From positions 1-64,000 of the forward strand of contig JABFVL010000025.1 in the NCBI GenBank assembly GCA_013362805.1: DNA of 64,000 bases, given 5' to 3'. Source of the DNA: Mycobacteriales bacterium. GTDB lineage: Bacteria > Actinomycetota > Actinomycetes > Mycobacteriales > QHCE01. The notes below the pieces were generated by a model. That model ran no database searches, was not told the origin of the DNA, and worked only from the letters and a program-made list of their open reading frames with translations. Made by a program: the position numbers and the translations under genes. This document shows, in pieces, positions 8,755-16,265 of this stretch (the stretch's first letter is position 1; each line of letters starts with the position of its first letter).

Positions 8755-8769
8755 GTTACCTCTTGTAAC
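8755..8769. promoter_or_regulatory. candidate HxlR operator
   Basis: A perfect dyad GTTAC-ctctt-GTAAC lies in the 86-bp divergent gap between the MFS exporter and the HxlR gene. Homodimeric winged-helix regulators bind such dyads in their divergent promoters; binding here is inferred from position and symmetry. Confidence 0.5.
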
Positions 8770-8799
8770 TGGGACCATCGTGCGGCACCATCAACGGTT

Positions 8800-9243
8800 A
8801 TGGAAGAAGGCACTTTAAAGTCACCAACTAACTGCGCGGATACCGAAAGCGACCGGGATCCTTACCAGTGGGACACTCGCGAAGACTGCGACGTACGGCA
8901 AATCCTAGATCGAATCGCCGACAAATGGTCGCTTCTCGTCATCGCACTTCTTGACCGGCGCAGTCTCAGATTCACCGAGCTCCGGCGCGAAATCGACGGA
9001 ATCAGCCAACGGATGCTCACCGTCACATTGCGACAACTCGAACGCGACGGCCTAGTGCTGCGCACGGTACACCCCGTGGTCCCACCACGAGTTGACTACG
9101 AACTCACCCCACTCGGTGCCACCCTCCACGACACCATTCAGGCACTCGTCGTGTGGACAGAAGTGCACCAAAACGAGATCGCCGAAGCCCGGGAAGCCTA
9201 CGATCAGCGAGCCCGGGAATCTGAACTTGTCACCGCGCGATAG
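8800..9243 (+). CDS. HxlR-family winged-helix transcriptional regulator
   Basis: A 147-residue regulator from the ATG at 8800. The HxlR core runs from DCDVRQILDRIADKWSLLVI through LRFTELRREIDGISQRMLT and TLRQLERDGLVLR to the wing VDYELTPLG, as in the family. HxlR proteins bind DNA as dimers and often repress a divergent efflux or redox gene. The divergent MFS exporter with a dyad between them fits that arrangement. The open frame extends upstream to 8662, but that would overlap the MFS promoter and lacks family similarity. Confidence 0.92.
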   Translation: MEEGTLKSPTNCADTESDRDPYQWDTREDCDVRQILDRIADKWSLLVIALLDRRSLRFTELRREIDGISQRMLTVTLRQLERDGLVLRTVHPVVPPRVDYELTPLGATLHDTIQALVVWTEVHQNEIAEAREAYDQRARESELVTAR

Positions 9244-9246
9244 CCG

Positions 9247-10305
9247 CTACTTCAATACGTCTTCCAGCCGATAGCTCACTGGCTCCTCTAGCTGCTCATA
9301 CGTGCAGCTCGTAGGCGTGCGATCCGGGCGCCAACGGCGAAACTGCGCGGTGTGCCGAAAGCGAGTGCCCTCCATGTGCTCATACGCCACCTCAACCACC
9401 CGCTCGGGCCGCAACGCCACCCACGACAAATCCTTACCCGCACTCCAGCGAGATACCCCGCCGGGCAATCGGGAGCCCTCGTGGGCCGACTCATCAGCCC
9501 ACTGTGCCCACGGGTGCCCGTCAAGACTGACCGCTTTATATGGCTCCAACTCTTCGACGAGTTCTTTACGGCGAGCCATCGAGAACGCGGCACATACGCC
9601 CACGTACTGCAAAGTGCCCGTGTCGTCATAAATACCCAGCAACAACGAGCCCACTACCGGGCCGCTTTTATGCAAGCGATAGCCCGCCACCACGCAATCC
9701 GCGGTCCGCTCATGCTTAATCTTTGTCATCAACCGCTCGTTCGGGCGATACAACAAGTCCAAAGGTTTGGCCACCACGCCATCGAGCCCCGCGCCCTCAA
9801 ACTCGGTGAACCAACGCTGAGCCAGCTCAACATCTGTCGTCGCCGGAGCTAGGTGAATTGGCGGCGAGGCTTTTGCCAGTGCCTTCTCCAGCCTCTTTCG
9901 GCGCTCGGCCAACGGGACATCCAAGAAGCTTTCATCGCCCAACGCCAACACGTCGAAACCCACGAAACTGGCTGGGGTCTGCTCAGCCAACAACCGCACC
10001 CGCGAATCCGCTGGATGAATCCGTTCGGTCAGAGCCTCAAAATTGAGTCGGCCGCCACGGGTGATCACCACTTCCCCGTCCAGCACGCATCGCTTCGGGA
10101 GATTCTGCTTAAAAGCCGCTACCAGCTCCGGAAAATATCGCACCAATGATTTTGTGTTCCGACTTCCGATTTCAATTTCGTCGCCATCCCGGAAAACTAT
10201 GACGCGGAATCCATCCCATTTCGCCTCATAATGCATTCCTGGTGGAATCTTCTTCGCCGACTTCGCCAACATGGGCCGAACGGGCGGCATAACAGGCAAA
10301 TCCAT
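9247..10305 (-). CDS. ATP-dependent DNA ligase, LigC-like
   Basis: A 352-residue protein from the ATG at 10305 (MDLPVMPPVRPML); a longer frame starting at 10419 adds a Cys/Pro-rich segment without family character. The adenylation motif I is EAKWDGFR, with the nucleotide-accepting Lys. Motif III is visible as LDGEVV, motif IV as VGFDVLAL/EGAGLDGVVAK, and motif V near MTKIKHERTADCVV. The C-terminal OB-fold carries GSLLLGIYDDTGTLQYVG. This is the size and layout of mycobacterial-type LigC ligases, which seal nicks in backup repair. No Ku or polymerase gene is adjacent. It converges with the HxlR gene, 3 bp apart. Confidence 0.9.
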   Translation of the reverse strand: MDLPVMPPVRPMLAKSAKKIPPGMHYEAKWDGFRVIVFRDGDEIEIGSRNTKSLVRYFPELVAAFKQNLPKRCVLDGEVVITRGGRLNFEALTERIHPADSRVRLLAEQTPASFVGFDVLALGDESFLDVPLAERRKRLEKALAKASPPIHLAPATTDVELAQRWFTEFEGAGLDGVVAKPLDLLYRPNERLMTKIKHERTADCVVAGYRLHKSGPVVGSLLLGIYDDTGTLQYVGVCAAFSMARRKELVEELEPYKAVSLDGHPWAQWADESAHEGSRLPGGVSRWSAGKDLSWVALRPERVVEVAYEHMEGTRFRHTAQFRRWRPDRTPTSCTYEQLEEPVSYRLEDVLK

Positions 10306-10655
10306 AGCCAATTGTTGCCCGTTCAACCCGCCAATCGATGCCACAACATGCGGTGAACTAGGACAATCGCATACGGAGCGATCCAGCCCGGGTAAGAAAA
10401 TGGACGGGGAGCCAACCACACTTGCCCCGAGTTTTTGCTTGTCCTCGCTGGATGGCGCGGATGGTGGAGAAAATCCACGTGACTGGTGTGTTGAACGCAG
10501 ATAACTTTACGCATTTATCCACTATCAACACACACCAAGATGCGATTAGATCGTAGATTCTGTGTAAATTCCAACTGAAAAACACTACTCTCGATAGTTA
10601 ATTCAGCACGCCATTAGATTCGCGGCCTATTCCACGAACGTTCTGGGGTGAACGG
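10306..10655. other. 350-bp intergenic region with a dyad
   Basis: No gene seen. It holds the divergent promoters of the ligase and of the YbaK-like gene. A 9-bp perfect inverted repeat, GTGTGTTGA at 10486-10494 and TCAACACAC at 10525-10533, flanks an AT-rich 30-nt spacer; it could be a regulator site or hairpin. The stretch 10500-10610 is clearly AT-richer than the flanking genes. Confidence 0.5.
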
Positions 10656-11282
10656 ATGGTAGCTAGTGTGAGTAGCAAGCAGATTCATCGATGCACGTGC
10701 GGCGAATGCGTCGTAGGGCACGGCGAAATACTCATCACGCCAGATCACATTCAATGCTTACTCGACGCAATCCAACTTTATTGTCGAATTCCCGCCGTGC
10801 AGTTGCTTGGCCATCAAGCCACAATGTCCGCTGCTGACAAGCAGGCCCTACTCCCCGAAAAAGTGTTGGTGCAAAAGAGTATTACCGTTTCATTCGACGG
10901 CCTCACAATATTAGTTTCCGGAATGGGAGACTTCAAAATCAGTAGAGCATTGTTTCGAAGAACCGCAGCGCTCTTGGGCTTACCTTCTTCTCGCGCGAAG
11001 CATCATCAACTGAATCCAGAATGGCTCGAGCCATTCGCCATGACAGGACTTAAGAAAGGAATGGTTTCACCGTTCTTCGCACCCTCACACGCCAAGCGAT
11101 TACCTTATGACGCCGTGGTCCTATTAGAACCGATTACTCAAAAACCTGGAGAATACGTAGCGGTGTCGTTATCGCTAGCCAAAAGTCTTCTTGTACCAGC
11201 TTCACATCTCTACGAGGTCATCCAAGGTTATGCCGCGCGCATCTATCCGCAAATATCTGTGCATTCCCTGCGCTATACATAA
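10656..11282 (+). CDS. possible YbaK/aminoacyl-tRNA deacylase-like protein
   Basis: A 208-residue protein, start ATG at 10656 behind GGGGTG. Residues about 85-185 read like the YbaK/ProX fold: a β-strand region (SFDGLTILVSGMGDFKISR), a helix with LLGLPSSRAKHHQ, then AMTGLKKGMVSPF, similar to the TG-x3-G-x-SP[FL] motif of that family, and a late strand YVAVSLSLAKSLLVP. YbaK relatives hydrolyse mischarged tRNAs. The N-terminal part with three cysteines (RCTCGECV) is not part of that fold. Codon usage is more AT-rich than in the flanking ligase and YchF genes, which hints at a separate history. Family call is tentative. Confidence 0.45.
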   Translation: MVASVSSKQIHRCTCGECVVGHGEILITPDHIQCLLDAIQLYCRIPAVQLLGHQATMSAADKQALLPEKVLVQKSITVSFDGLTILVSGMGDFKISRALFRRTAALLGLPSSRAKHHQLNPEWLEPFAMTGLKKGMVSPFFAPSHAKRLPYDAVVLLEPITQKPGEYVAVSLSLAKSLLVPASHLYEVIQGYAARIYPQISVHSLRYT

Positions 11283-11292
11283 AAAACACTCT

Positions 11293-12369
11293 TTATACGT
11301 TGAAGCGGAATTCGACCACGTCGCCATCGGCCATGACGTAGTCCTTGCCTTCCATTCGCACCTTGCCCGCAGCTTTGGCGGCGTTCATGGAGCCCGCCGC
11401 CATGAGATCGTCGAATGACACGATCTCGGCTTTAATGAAGCCTCGCTGGAAATCGGTGTGAATAACGCCAGCGGCCTCTGGTGCGGTGGCGCCCACGGGA
11501 ATCGTCCAAGCGCGGGTCTCTTTGGGGCCAGCGGTCAAATAGGTTTGCAGACCCAAGGTGCCAAAACCCACGCGAGCTAGTTGGTGCAAGCCCGGCTCGT
11601 CCTGGCCAATGGATTCGAGCATTTCAGCGGCTTCTTCTTCAGAAAGCTCAATAAGTTCGGACTCGATTTTGGCGTCCAAGAATATTGCCTCGGCGGGGGC
11701 AACCAGAGCGCGGAGTTCGGCGAGAAGTTCTTCGTTGCCCAGTTCGGCTTCATCGACGTTGAATACGTACAAGAAGGGTTTGGCCGTCAAGAGGTGCAGC
11801 TCGCGTAGCGCCTCGGCGTCATTGCCGCCAGCCGCGTACAACGTTGTTCCGCCGTCAAGAACCTCGCGAGCTTTTTGGGCCGCTTCCAAGACGGGTCGAC
11901 GTTCTTTCTTCAGGCGCGCTTCTTTTTCAAGACGGGGAATCGCTTTGTCGAGCGTTTGCAAGTCCGCCAGGATGAGCTCGGTGTTGATGGTCTCGATGTC
12001 GTCGCTCGGGGAAACTTTGCCGTCTACGTGCACAACATTGGGATCGGAAAACACCCGAATGACCTGACAAATGGCATCAGCTTCACGGATGTTCGCCAAG
12101 AACGCGTTGCCTCGACCTTGCCCAGTGCTGGCACCACGCACCAAGCCAGCGATGTCCACAAAACTGACCGTGGCGGGCAAAACTTTCGCGCTGTTGAACA
12201 CTTCGGCAAGCTTGGGCAGCCGATTATCGGGCACACCCACCACACCCACGTTGGGCTCAATTGTGGCGAACGGATAGTTAGCGGCGAGCACATCATTACG
12301 GGTCAGCGCATTGAACAGCGTCGACTTTCCCACGTTGGGCAAACCGACGATTCCGATAGACAAAGACAT
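11293..12369 (-). CDS. ychF: Obg-like ATPase/GTPase YchF
   Basis: A 358-residue P-loop NTPase from the ATG at 12369 (MSLSIGIVGLPNVGKST), preceded by GAGGG. G1 is GLPNVGKST, G3 is DIAGLVRGAS with a Leu after the Gly (FVDIAGL), and the YchF-specific NxxE motif replacing NKxD appears as FNVDEAEL, giving ATP preference. A coiled-coil helical hairpin lies around residues 130-200 and the C-terminal TGS domain contains ETRAWTIPVGATAPEAAGVIH. YchF/OLA1 associates with ribosomes and stress responses. Length is standard. It converges with the YbaK-like gene, 10 bp apart. Confidence 0.97.
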   Translation of the reverse strand: MSLSIGIVGLPNVGKSTLFNALTRNDVLAANYPFATIEPNVGVVGVPDNRLPKLAEVFNSAKVLPATVSFVDIAGLVRGASTGQGRGNAFLANIREADAICQVIRVFSDPNVVHVDGKVSPSDDIETINTELILADLQTLDKAIPRLEKEARLKKERRPVLEAAQKAREVLDGGTTLYAAGGNDAEALRELHLLTAKPFLYVFNVDEAELGNEELLAELRALVAPAEAIFLDAKIESELIELSEEEAAEMLESIGQDEPGLHQLARVGFGTLGLQTYLTAGPKETRAWTIPVGATAPEAAGVIHTDFQRGFIKAEIVSFDDLMAAGSMNAAKAAGKVRMEGKDYVMADGDVVEFRFNV

Positions 12370-12706
12370 ACTGACCCTCACTAGTGATAGTTACCGCCGA
12401 AGTCTACGGCGCGGGAACACACCACCGAAATCCACGTGCTCGATAGCCCGCAGAAAGCTCCAAAGGCCGCCGATGGAAGGCCAGCAACACATGGCGAAAT
12501 GAAATTTGTCCCGCGCTCAAAACACGATCTACGGGAAGCGAAATCCACTTTCCGCAGCGCCAAGGAGCTGGATACTTCGCGCCGTGTGTACAGTCCAGCG
12601 ATTTTTACCGATCAGGCCAGCCGCAATCACGCTCTCGGCTCGGCATCCAATATCGACGCTTCAAGAGTGGCGCCAAGATGCCGAGCTGGAACACCTGAGA
12701 GCATCG
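12370..12706. other. 337-bp intergenic region
   Basis: No convincing gene. It must carry the promoter of ychF. A plus-strand frame ending at 12724 with a natural-looking tail (ISTLQEWRQDAELEHL) has no ATG/GTG or ribosome binding site and may be a decayed remnant. Confidence 0.4.
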
Positions 12707-13447
12707 CTACACGGCAACCAATGAGTCCACGTGAACGGTGGATTTGTTCGCGCTGGTCAGCACGGTGATCCCGGTGCGGGTCAGACGACGCAGTGCCAAC
12801 CAGACGCGCTCGGCGGCTTTGGTTCCGAGATTTTCGTCCACATTGTCGATGACGACGACGTGAGGGGCGCGGGCCGTGACGAGCGCGACCGCGAGAAGCA
12901 GCTGGTCGGCGGGTTCGAGCTCGGCAACGATTTTGTCGGTGGGAGCGCGGACACCGAGCAGCCCCAGAGCCGCGAATAGCGCGTCCAAAACTACCTGAGG
13001 CACGTTGCGGCTGCGTCGTTCGGCACATAGGTCACCGACGCGCAGGGTGACGTCGAGTTCGATGTCTGGTCGGGCTCGGGCTACGGCAATGAGTTTGCGG
13101 GCCCGTTCGGGTTCGCGCGGCAAGGGTTCGCCGTGTATGTGTATTTGGCCAGCGTCGCGTGGTAGGTGGCTGGAGATGGCCAGCAGCGCGGTTGCGCAGG
13201 TTTGGGGGTCTCCCGCGAGTGCGGTCAAACTTCCTGGTTTGGCATCGAAGCTGAGGTTGTTGATGCCTTTTACGGTCAGTTCTCGGACCCGAATGGCGGC
13301 GGATTCTCGTTCGTGACTTCGGTGTCGACTGCGGCCCGAGGGCTGACACTGCGCCTGATGGCGCCCGAGTCGCATATCGGCGGCGCGGAGGTTTCCGAGG
13401 CTTTCATCGGAAAAAAGTGCATGGTCAGTCGACGACACAATGGTCAC
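12707..13447 (-). CDS. degenerate ABC-transporter ATPase-like protein
   Basis: A 246-residue protein if begun at the GTG at 13447, which follows GGGG. From about residue 70 it follows the ABC ATPase layout: strand IRVRELTVKGINNLSFDAKPGSL (written in parts: IRVRELTV, NNLSFDAKPG), then the P-loop position LAGDPQTCATALLAI, the signature region AELEPADQLLLAVALVTARAP and the Walker B-like VVVIDNVDENLG. The Walker A glycines and Lys are gone (GDPQTCAT instead of GxxGxGK[ST]) and LSGGQ is replaced by LEPADQ, so ATP hydrolysis is unlikely. No permease gene is adjacent. Length and composition argue for a retained protein, possibly with a structural role, rather than a recent pseudogene. Confidence 0.65.
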   Translation of the reverse strand: MTIVSSTDHALFSDESLGNLRAADMRLGRHQAQCQPSGRSRHRSHERESAAIRVRELTVKGINNLSFDAKPGSLTALAGDPQTCATALLAISSHLPRDAGQIHIHGEPLPREPERARKLIAVARARPDIELDVTLRVGDLCAERRSRNVPQVVLDALFAALGLLGVRAPTDKIVAELEPADQLLLAVALVTARAPHVVVIDNVDENLGTKAAERVWLALRRLTRTGITVLTSANKSTVHVDSLVAV

Positions 13448-13614
13448 AAATACCCCATTTAGGTAGTTAGCAGAAGAGGGGGTGCGCAGAAACGCAACAG
13501 TGGCCACTATTAAACCGATACACAGGGTTCACCGGGAAGAGTTAACCGCGCGTCGCCACGCACACCGTCCGATTTCCGCTAGCACCTCGCCGGATCGCTC
13601 GGCATGATGAAGGC

Positions 13615-15072
13615 ATGCCTCTCCCCGACCCAGACCTCTGCTACCGAGCACTCGCCAGCCGCGACGCTCGATTCGATGGCTGGTTCTTCGCCGGCGTCAC
13701 CAGCACCGGCATCTTCTGCCGACCCAGCTGCCCCGCCACCAAACCCCGCCGCGAAAACACCCGCTTCTACCCCAGCGCCGCCGCCGCGATCAACGCCGGA
13801 TTCCGAGCCTGCCTTCGCTGCCGACCCGACGCCGTGCCCGGCTCCCCCGAATGGAACGTCCGCACCGACGTCGTCGCCCGTGGCATGCGACTCATCGCCA
13901 GCGGCATCGAATCCGTAGATCATCTAGCTCAGCAACTCGGCTACTCCACCCGACAACTCGGACGCCTCTTCACCGCTGAACTTGGCGTCGGACCATTAGC
14001 AGTAGCCCGCACCCAACGCGCCCAAACCGCGCGCATCCTCATCGAGACCACCGCGATGCCCTTCACTGAAGTCGCCTTCGCGGCCGGATTCAGCAGCATC
14101 CGACAATTCAACGACACCATTCGCGCCATCTTCGGACGCACACCCAGTGAACTGCGACAACGCGCCGGAAATCGCCCCGACAGCACCGCCGGAATCACAC
14201 TGCGCCTGCCCTACCGGAGCCCACTGGATAGTGACACCCTGTTCGCATTCCTGGCCGCGCGCGCAATACCCGGCATTGAACAATTCACCGCCAACGGATA
14301 CCGACGCGTCCTCACCCTTGCTCACGGAACCGGCATCGTCGAGCTCACGCCCCAACCCGGCCACATCCACTGTCGGCTAGCACTCGCAGATGTGCGAGAC
14401 CTCGCCGTGGCGGTCGCCCGAGTGCGCCGACTTTGCGACCTCGATGCCGACCCCGTCGCTATCGACGAAGCGCTCAGCGAGGACCCCGCGCTCGCCCCAT
14501 CCATTCGCAACCACCCCGGAATGCGGCTACCCGGTGCCGCTGACCCACACGAACTAGCCATCCGGGCGGTGCTAGGACAACAGATTTCAGTCGCCGCCGC
14601 CCGCACACTCGCGAGACGGCTAGCTGAGCGCTATGGGACCCCACTTGATGTAGAGCAACAAGGCCTGACCAGGCAATTCCCTACCGCCGAGGCGCTCGCC
14701 TCAGCCGATAGCAGCGATTGGCCGATGCCTATCCGCCGCCGACAGACCCTGCAAATTTTGTGTGCCGCGCTCGCCGATGGCGAGGTGCGACTGGACGCCG
14801 GAGCGGACCCCCATGAGGCGCAACGCGAAATGATGGCACTGCCCGGCATCGGTCCGTGGACCGCCTCGTATATCACGATCCGCGCCCTATCAGCACCAGA
14901 CACATTTCTCAGCGGCGACCTTGGCGTACGTCGCGGCGCTGCGGCGATCGGCCTACCGAGCAATCCCCGGGAGTTGGCGACCTACGCCGAACGCTGGCGC
15001 CCTTATCGCTCATACGCGGTGTTCCACCTCTGGAACGCCCTCACTTATTCGACTCAAGGAGAACCCACATGA
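13615..15072 (+). CDS. Ada-type regulator fused to AlkA 3-methyladenine DNA glycosylase
   Basis: A 485-residue fusion. Residues about 1-80 are the Ada N-terminal domain with the four zinc cysteines C35, C39 (CRPSC), C66 and C69 (CLRC); one accepts methyl groups from phosphotriesters. Residues 90-185 are an AraC-type double HTH (AFAAGFSSIRQFNDTIRAIFG). From about 200 on is an AlkA glycosylase: ELAIRAVLGQQISVAAAR, the helix-hairpin-helix LPGIGPWTASYITIRAL and the catalytic Asp in FLSGDLGVRRG. The protein should sense methylation and excise alkylated bases. Its stop overlaps the start of the adjacent Ogt gene (ATGA), forming an adaptive-response operon. Such Ada-AlkA fusions are known in actinobacteria. 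Confidence 0.95.
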   Translation: MPLPDPDLCYRALASRDARFDGWFFAGVTSTGIFCRPSCPATKPRRENTRFYPSAAAAINAGFRACLRCRPDAVPGSPEWNVRTDVVARGMRLIASGIESVDHLAQQLGYSTRQLGRLFTAELGVGPLAVARTQRAQTARILIETTAMPFTEVAFAAGFSSIRQFNDTIRAIFGRTPSELRQRAGNRPDSTAGITLRLPYRSPLDSDTLFAFLAARAIPGIEQFTANGYRRVLTLAHGTGIVELTPQPGHIHCRLALADVRDLAVAVARVRRLCDLDADPVAIDEALSEDPALAPSIRNHPGMRLPGAADPHELAIRAVLGQQISVAAARTLARRLAERYGTPLDVEQQGLTRQFPTAEALASADSSDWPMPIRRRQTLQILCAALADGEVRLDAGADPHEAQREMMALPGIGPWTASYITIRALSAPDTFLSGDLGVRRGAAAIGLPSNPRELATYAERWRPYRSYAVFHLWNALTYSTQGEPT

Positions 15073-15581
15073 CCGCCTCATCAGCCACAATCACCACACC
15101 TATCGGACCATTCACCGTGATTAGCGCCGACGATGCCGTGCTCGCCAGCGGTTGGACCGGCGATACCGAACGCCTGCGAGCACTCATCCATCCAAGTCTG
15201 CGCCCAACCGAGCTGCGTCAACGCACCGAACTGGGTGCGATCACCAGGGCTGTCGAGGCTTACCACCAGGGCGAACTCACCGCTATTGATGGAATAACCG
15301 TGACACAACGCTCCGGTGAATTTCGCGAGCACGCCTGGGATGTGCTGCGCAAAGTCCCAGCCGGCGAGCTCACCACCTACGCGCAATTCGCCGCCTTGGC
15401 CGGACGCCCAGCGGCGATTCGAGCGGCGGCGGGGGCCTGCGCCTACAACGGAGCGGCATTGTTCGTGCCCTGTCACCGAATTGTGCGCACTGGCAGCACG
15501 CCCGAAAAACCGATATTGGGCGGATTCGCCTACGGGCTGGATGCCAAAAGCTGGCTACTAGCGCATGAAGCGAAGGCATGA
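15069..15581 (+). CDS. ogt: methylated-DNA--protein-cysteine methyltransferase
   Basis: A 170-residue protein from the ATG at 15069, overlapping the Ada/AlkA stop. The active site FVPCHRIV contains the acceptor Cys, and the DNA-binding helix region reads VLRKVPAGELTTYAQFAALAGRPAAIRAA, with the Arg finger and conserved RAV/RAA segment. The C-terminal GGFAYGLDAKSWLLAHE completes the fold. It irreversibly transfers O6-alkyl groups from guanine to itself. A longer frame beginning in the previous gene is a read-in and not used. Coupling with Ada/AlkA implies joint induction by alkylation damage. Confidence 0.96.
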   Translation: MTASSATITTPIGPFTVISADDAVLASGWTGDTERLRALIHPSLRPTELRQRTELGAITRAVEAYHQGELTAIDGITVTQRSGEFREHAWDVLRKVPAGELTTYAQFAALAGRPAAIRAAAGACAYNGAALFVPCHRIVRTGSTPEKPILGGFAYGLDAKSWLLAHEAKA

Positions 15582-15661
15582 ATGCCAAACTGTAATCGCC
15601 GCCCGCGCTCAAAGCTTCTAGAGTCGTAAGAGACCAGACTTCTCGCCCCTGGAGAGCCCGA

Positions 15662-16207
15662 ATGGCAGTGCAATCGTTCATGGTGCCCCTTGGCACGCCC
15701 GCCCCCGAGTTCGCGCTTCCCGACGTCGCCGAAGGCAAAACGGTGCGGCTACAAGACTTCACGGGAACACCGCTGCTAGTGGCATTCGTGTGCAATCACT
15801 GCCCATATGTGAAGCACATAGAAGACGCCTTCGGCGCGCTGCTCACTGAGTTTCCGCAGCTTAATGTGGTCGGCATTTCCAGTAACGACATCGTCAGTTA
15901 TCCAGAGGACGCACCGGAAAAACTCATCGAACAGGCAACTCGAGCTAACTGGACGTTCCCGTATCTGTTCGACGAAACCCAAGAAGTAGCGCGAAATTAC
16001 CAGGCGGCATGCACGCCTGATTTTTTCCTCTACGACGCCGAACACGCTCTGGCTTATCGGGGCGCCTTTGACCAGTCCACTCCGGGCAACGGCAAACCCA
16101 TAGACGGCGACCATTTGCGCGACGCCATCCAACATGTGCTCGCTGGAAAAGCCGTTCCGGAACCACATTTGGCCAGCATGGGTTGTTCAATCAAATTTCG
16201 GGCCTAG
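15662..16207 (+). CDS. thioredoxin-like/peroxiredoxin-like protein (CNHCPYV type)
   Basis: A 181-residue soluble thioredoxin-fold protein. The N-terminus PLGTPAPEFALPDV resembles AhpC/TSA and TlpA-like proteins, and the active site reads VAFVCNHCPYVKHI, with a CxxC pair. The middle (FPYLFDETQEVARNYQAACTPDFFLYD) contains the cis-Pro Thr-Pro of the fold, and the C-terminus has the MGCSIKF motif often seen in this subfamily. There is no signal peptide, so a cytoplasmic redox role is likely. It stands 80 bp after ogt and 58 bp before the ABC exporter pair; joint transcription is possible. Confidence 0.88.
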   Translation: MAVQSFMVPLGTPAPEFALPDVAEGKTVRLQDFTGTPLLVAFVCNHCPYVKHIEDAFGALLTEFPQLNVVGISSNDIVSYPEDAPEKLIEQATRANWTFPYLFDETQEVARNYQAACTPDFFLYDAEHALAYRGAFDQSTPGNGKPIDGDHLRDAIQHVLAGKAVPEPHLASMGCSIKFRA

Positions 16208-16265
16208 CCGCGAGCGGCCAAAAAATCATTCGCGAAATGTCAGCCCGCCAGGGTAGCGTCAGGTA

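Noticed and set aside
12436..12768. 110-residue plus-strand ORF in the gap after ychF
   Set aside because: Composition is not protein-like, it overlaps the end of the ABC-like gene on the other strand, and it has no ribosome binding site.
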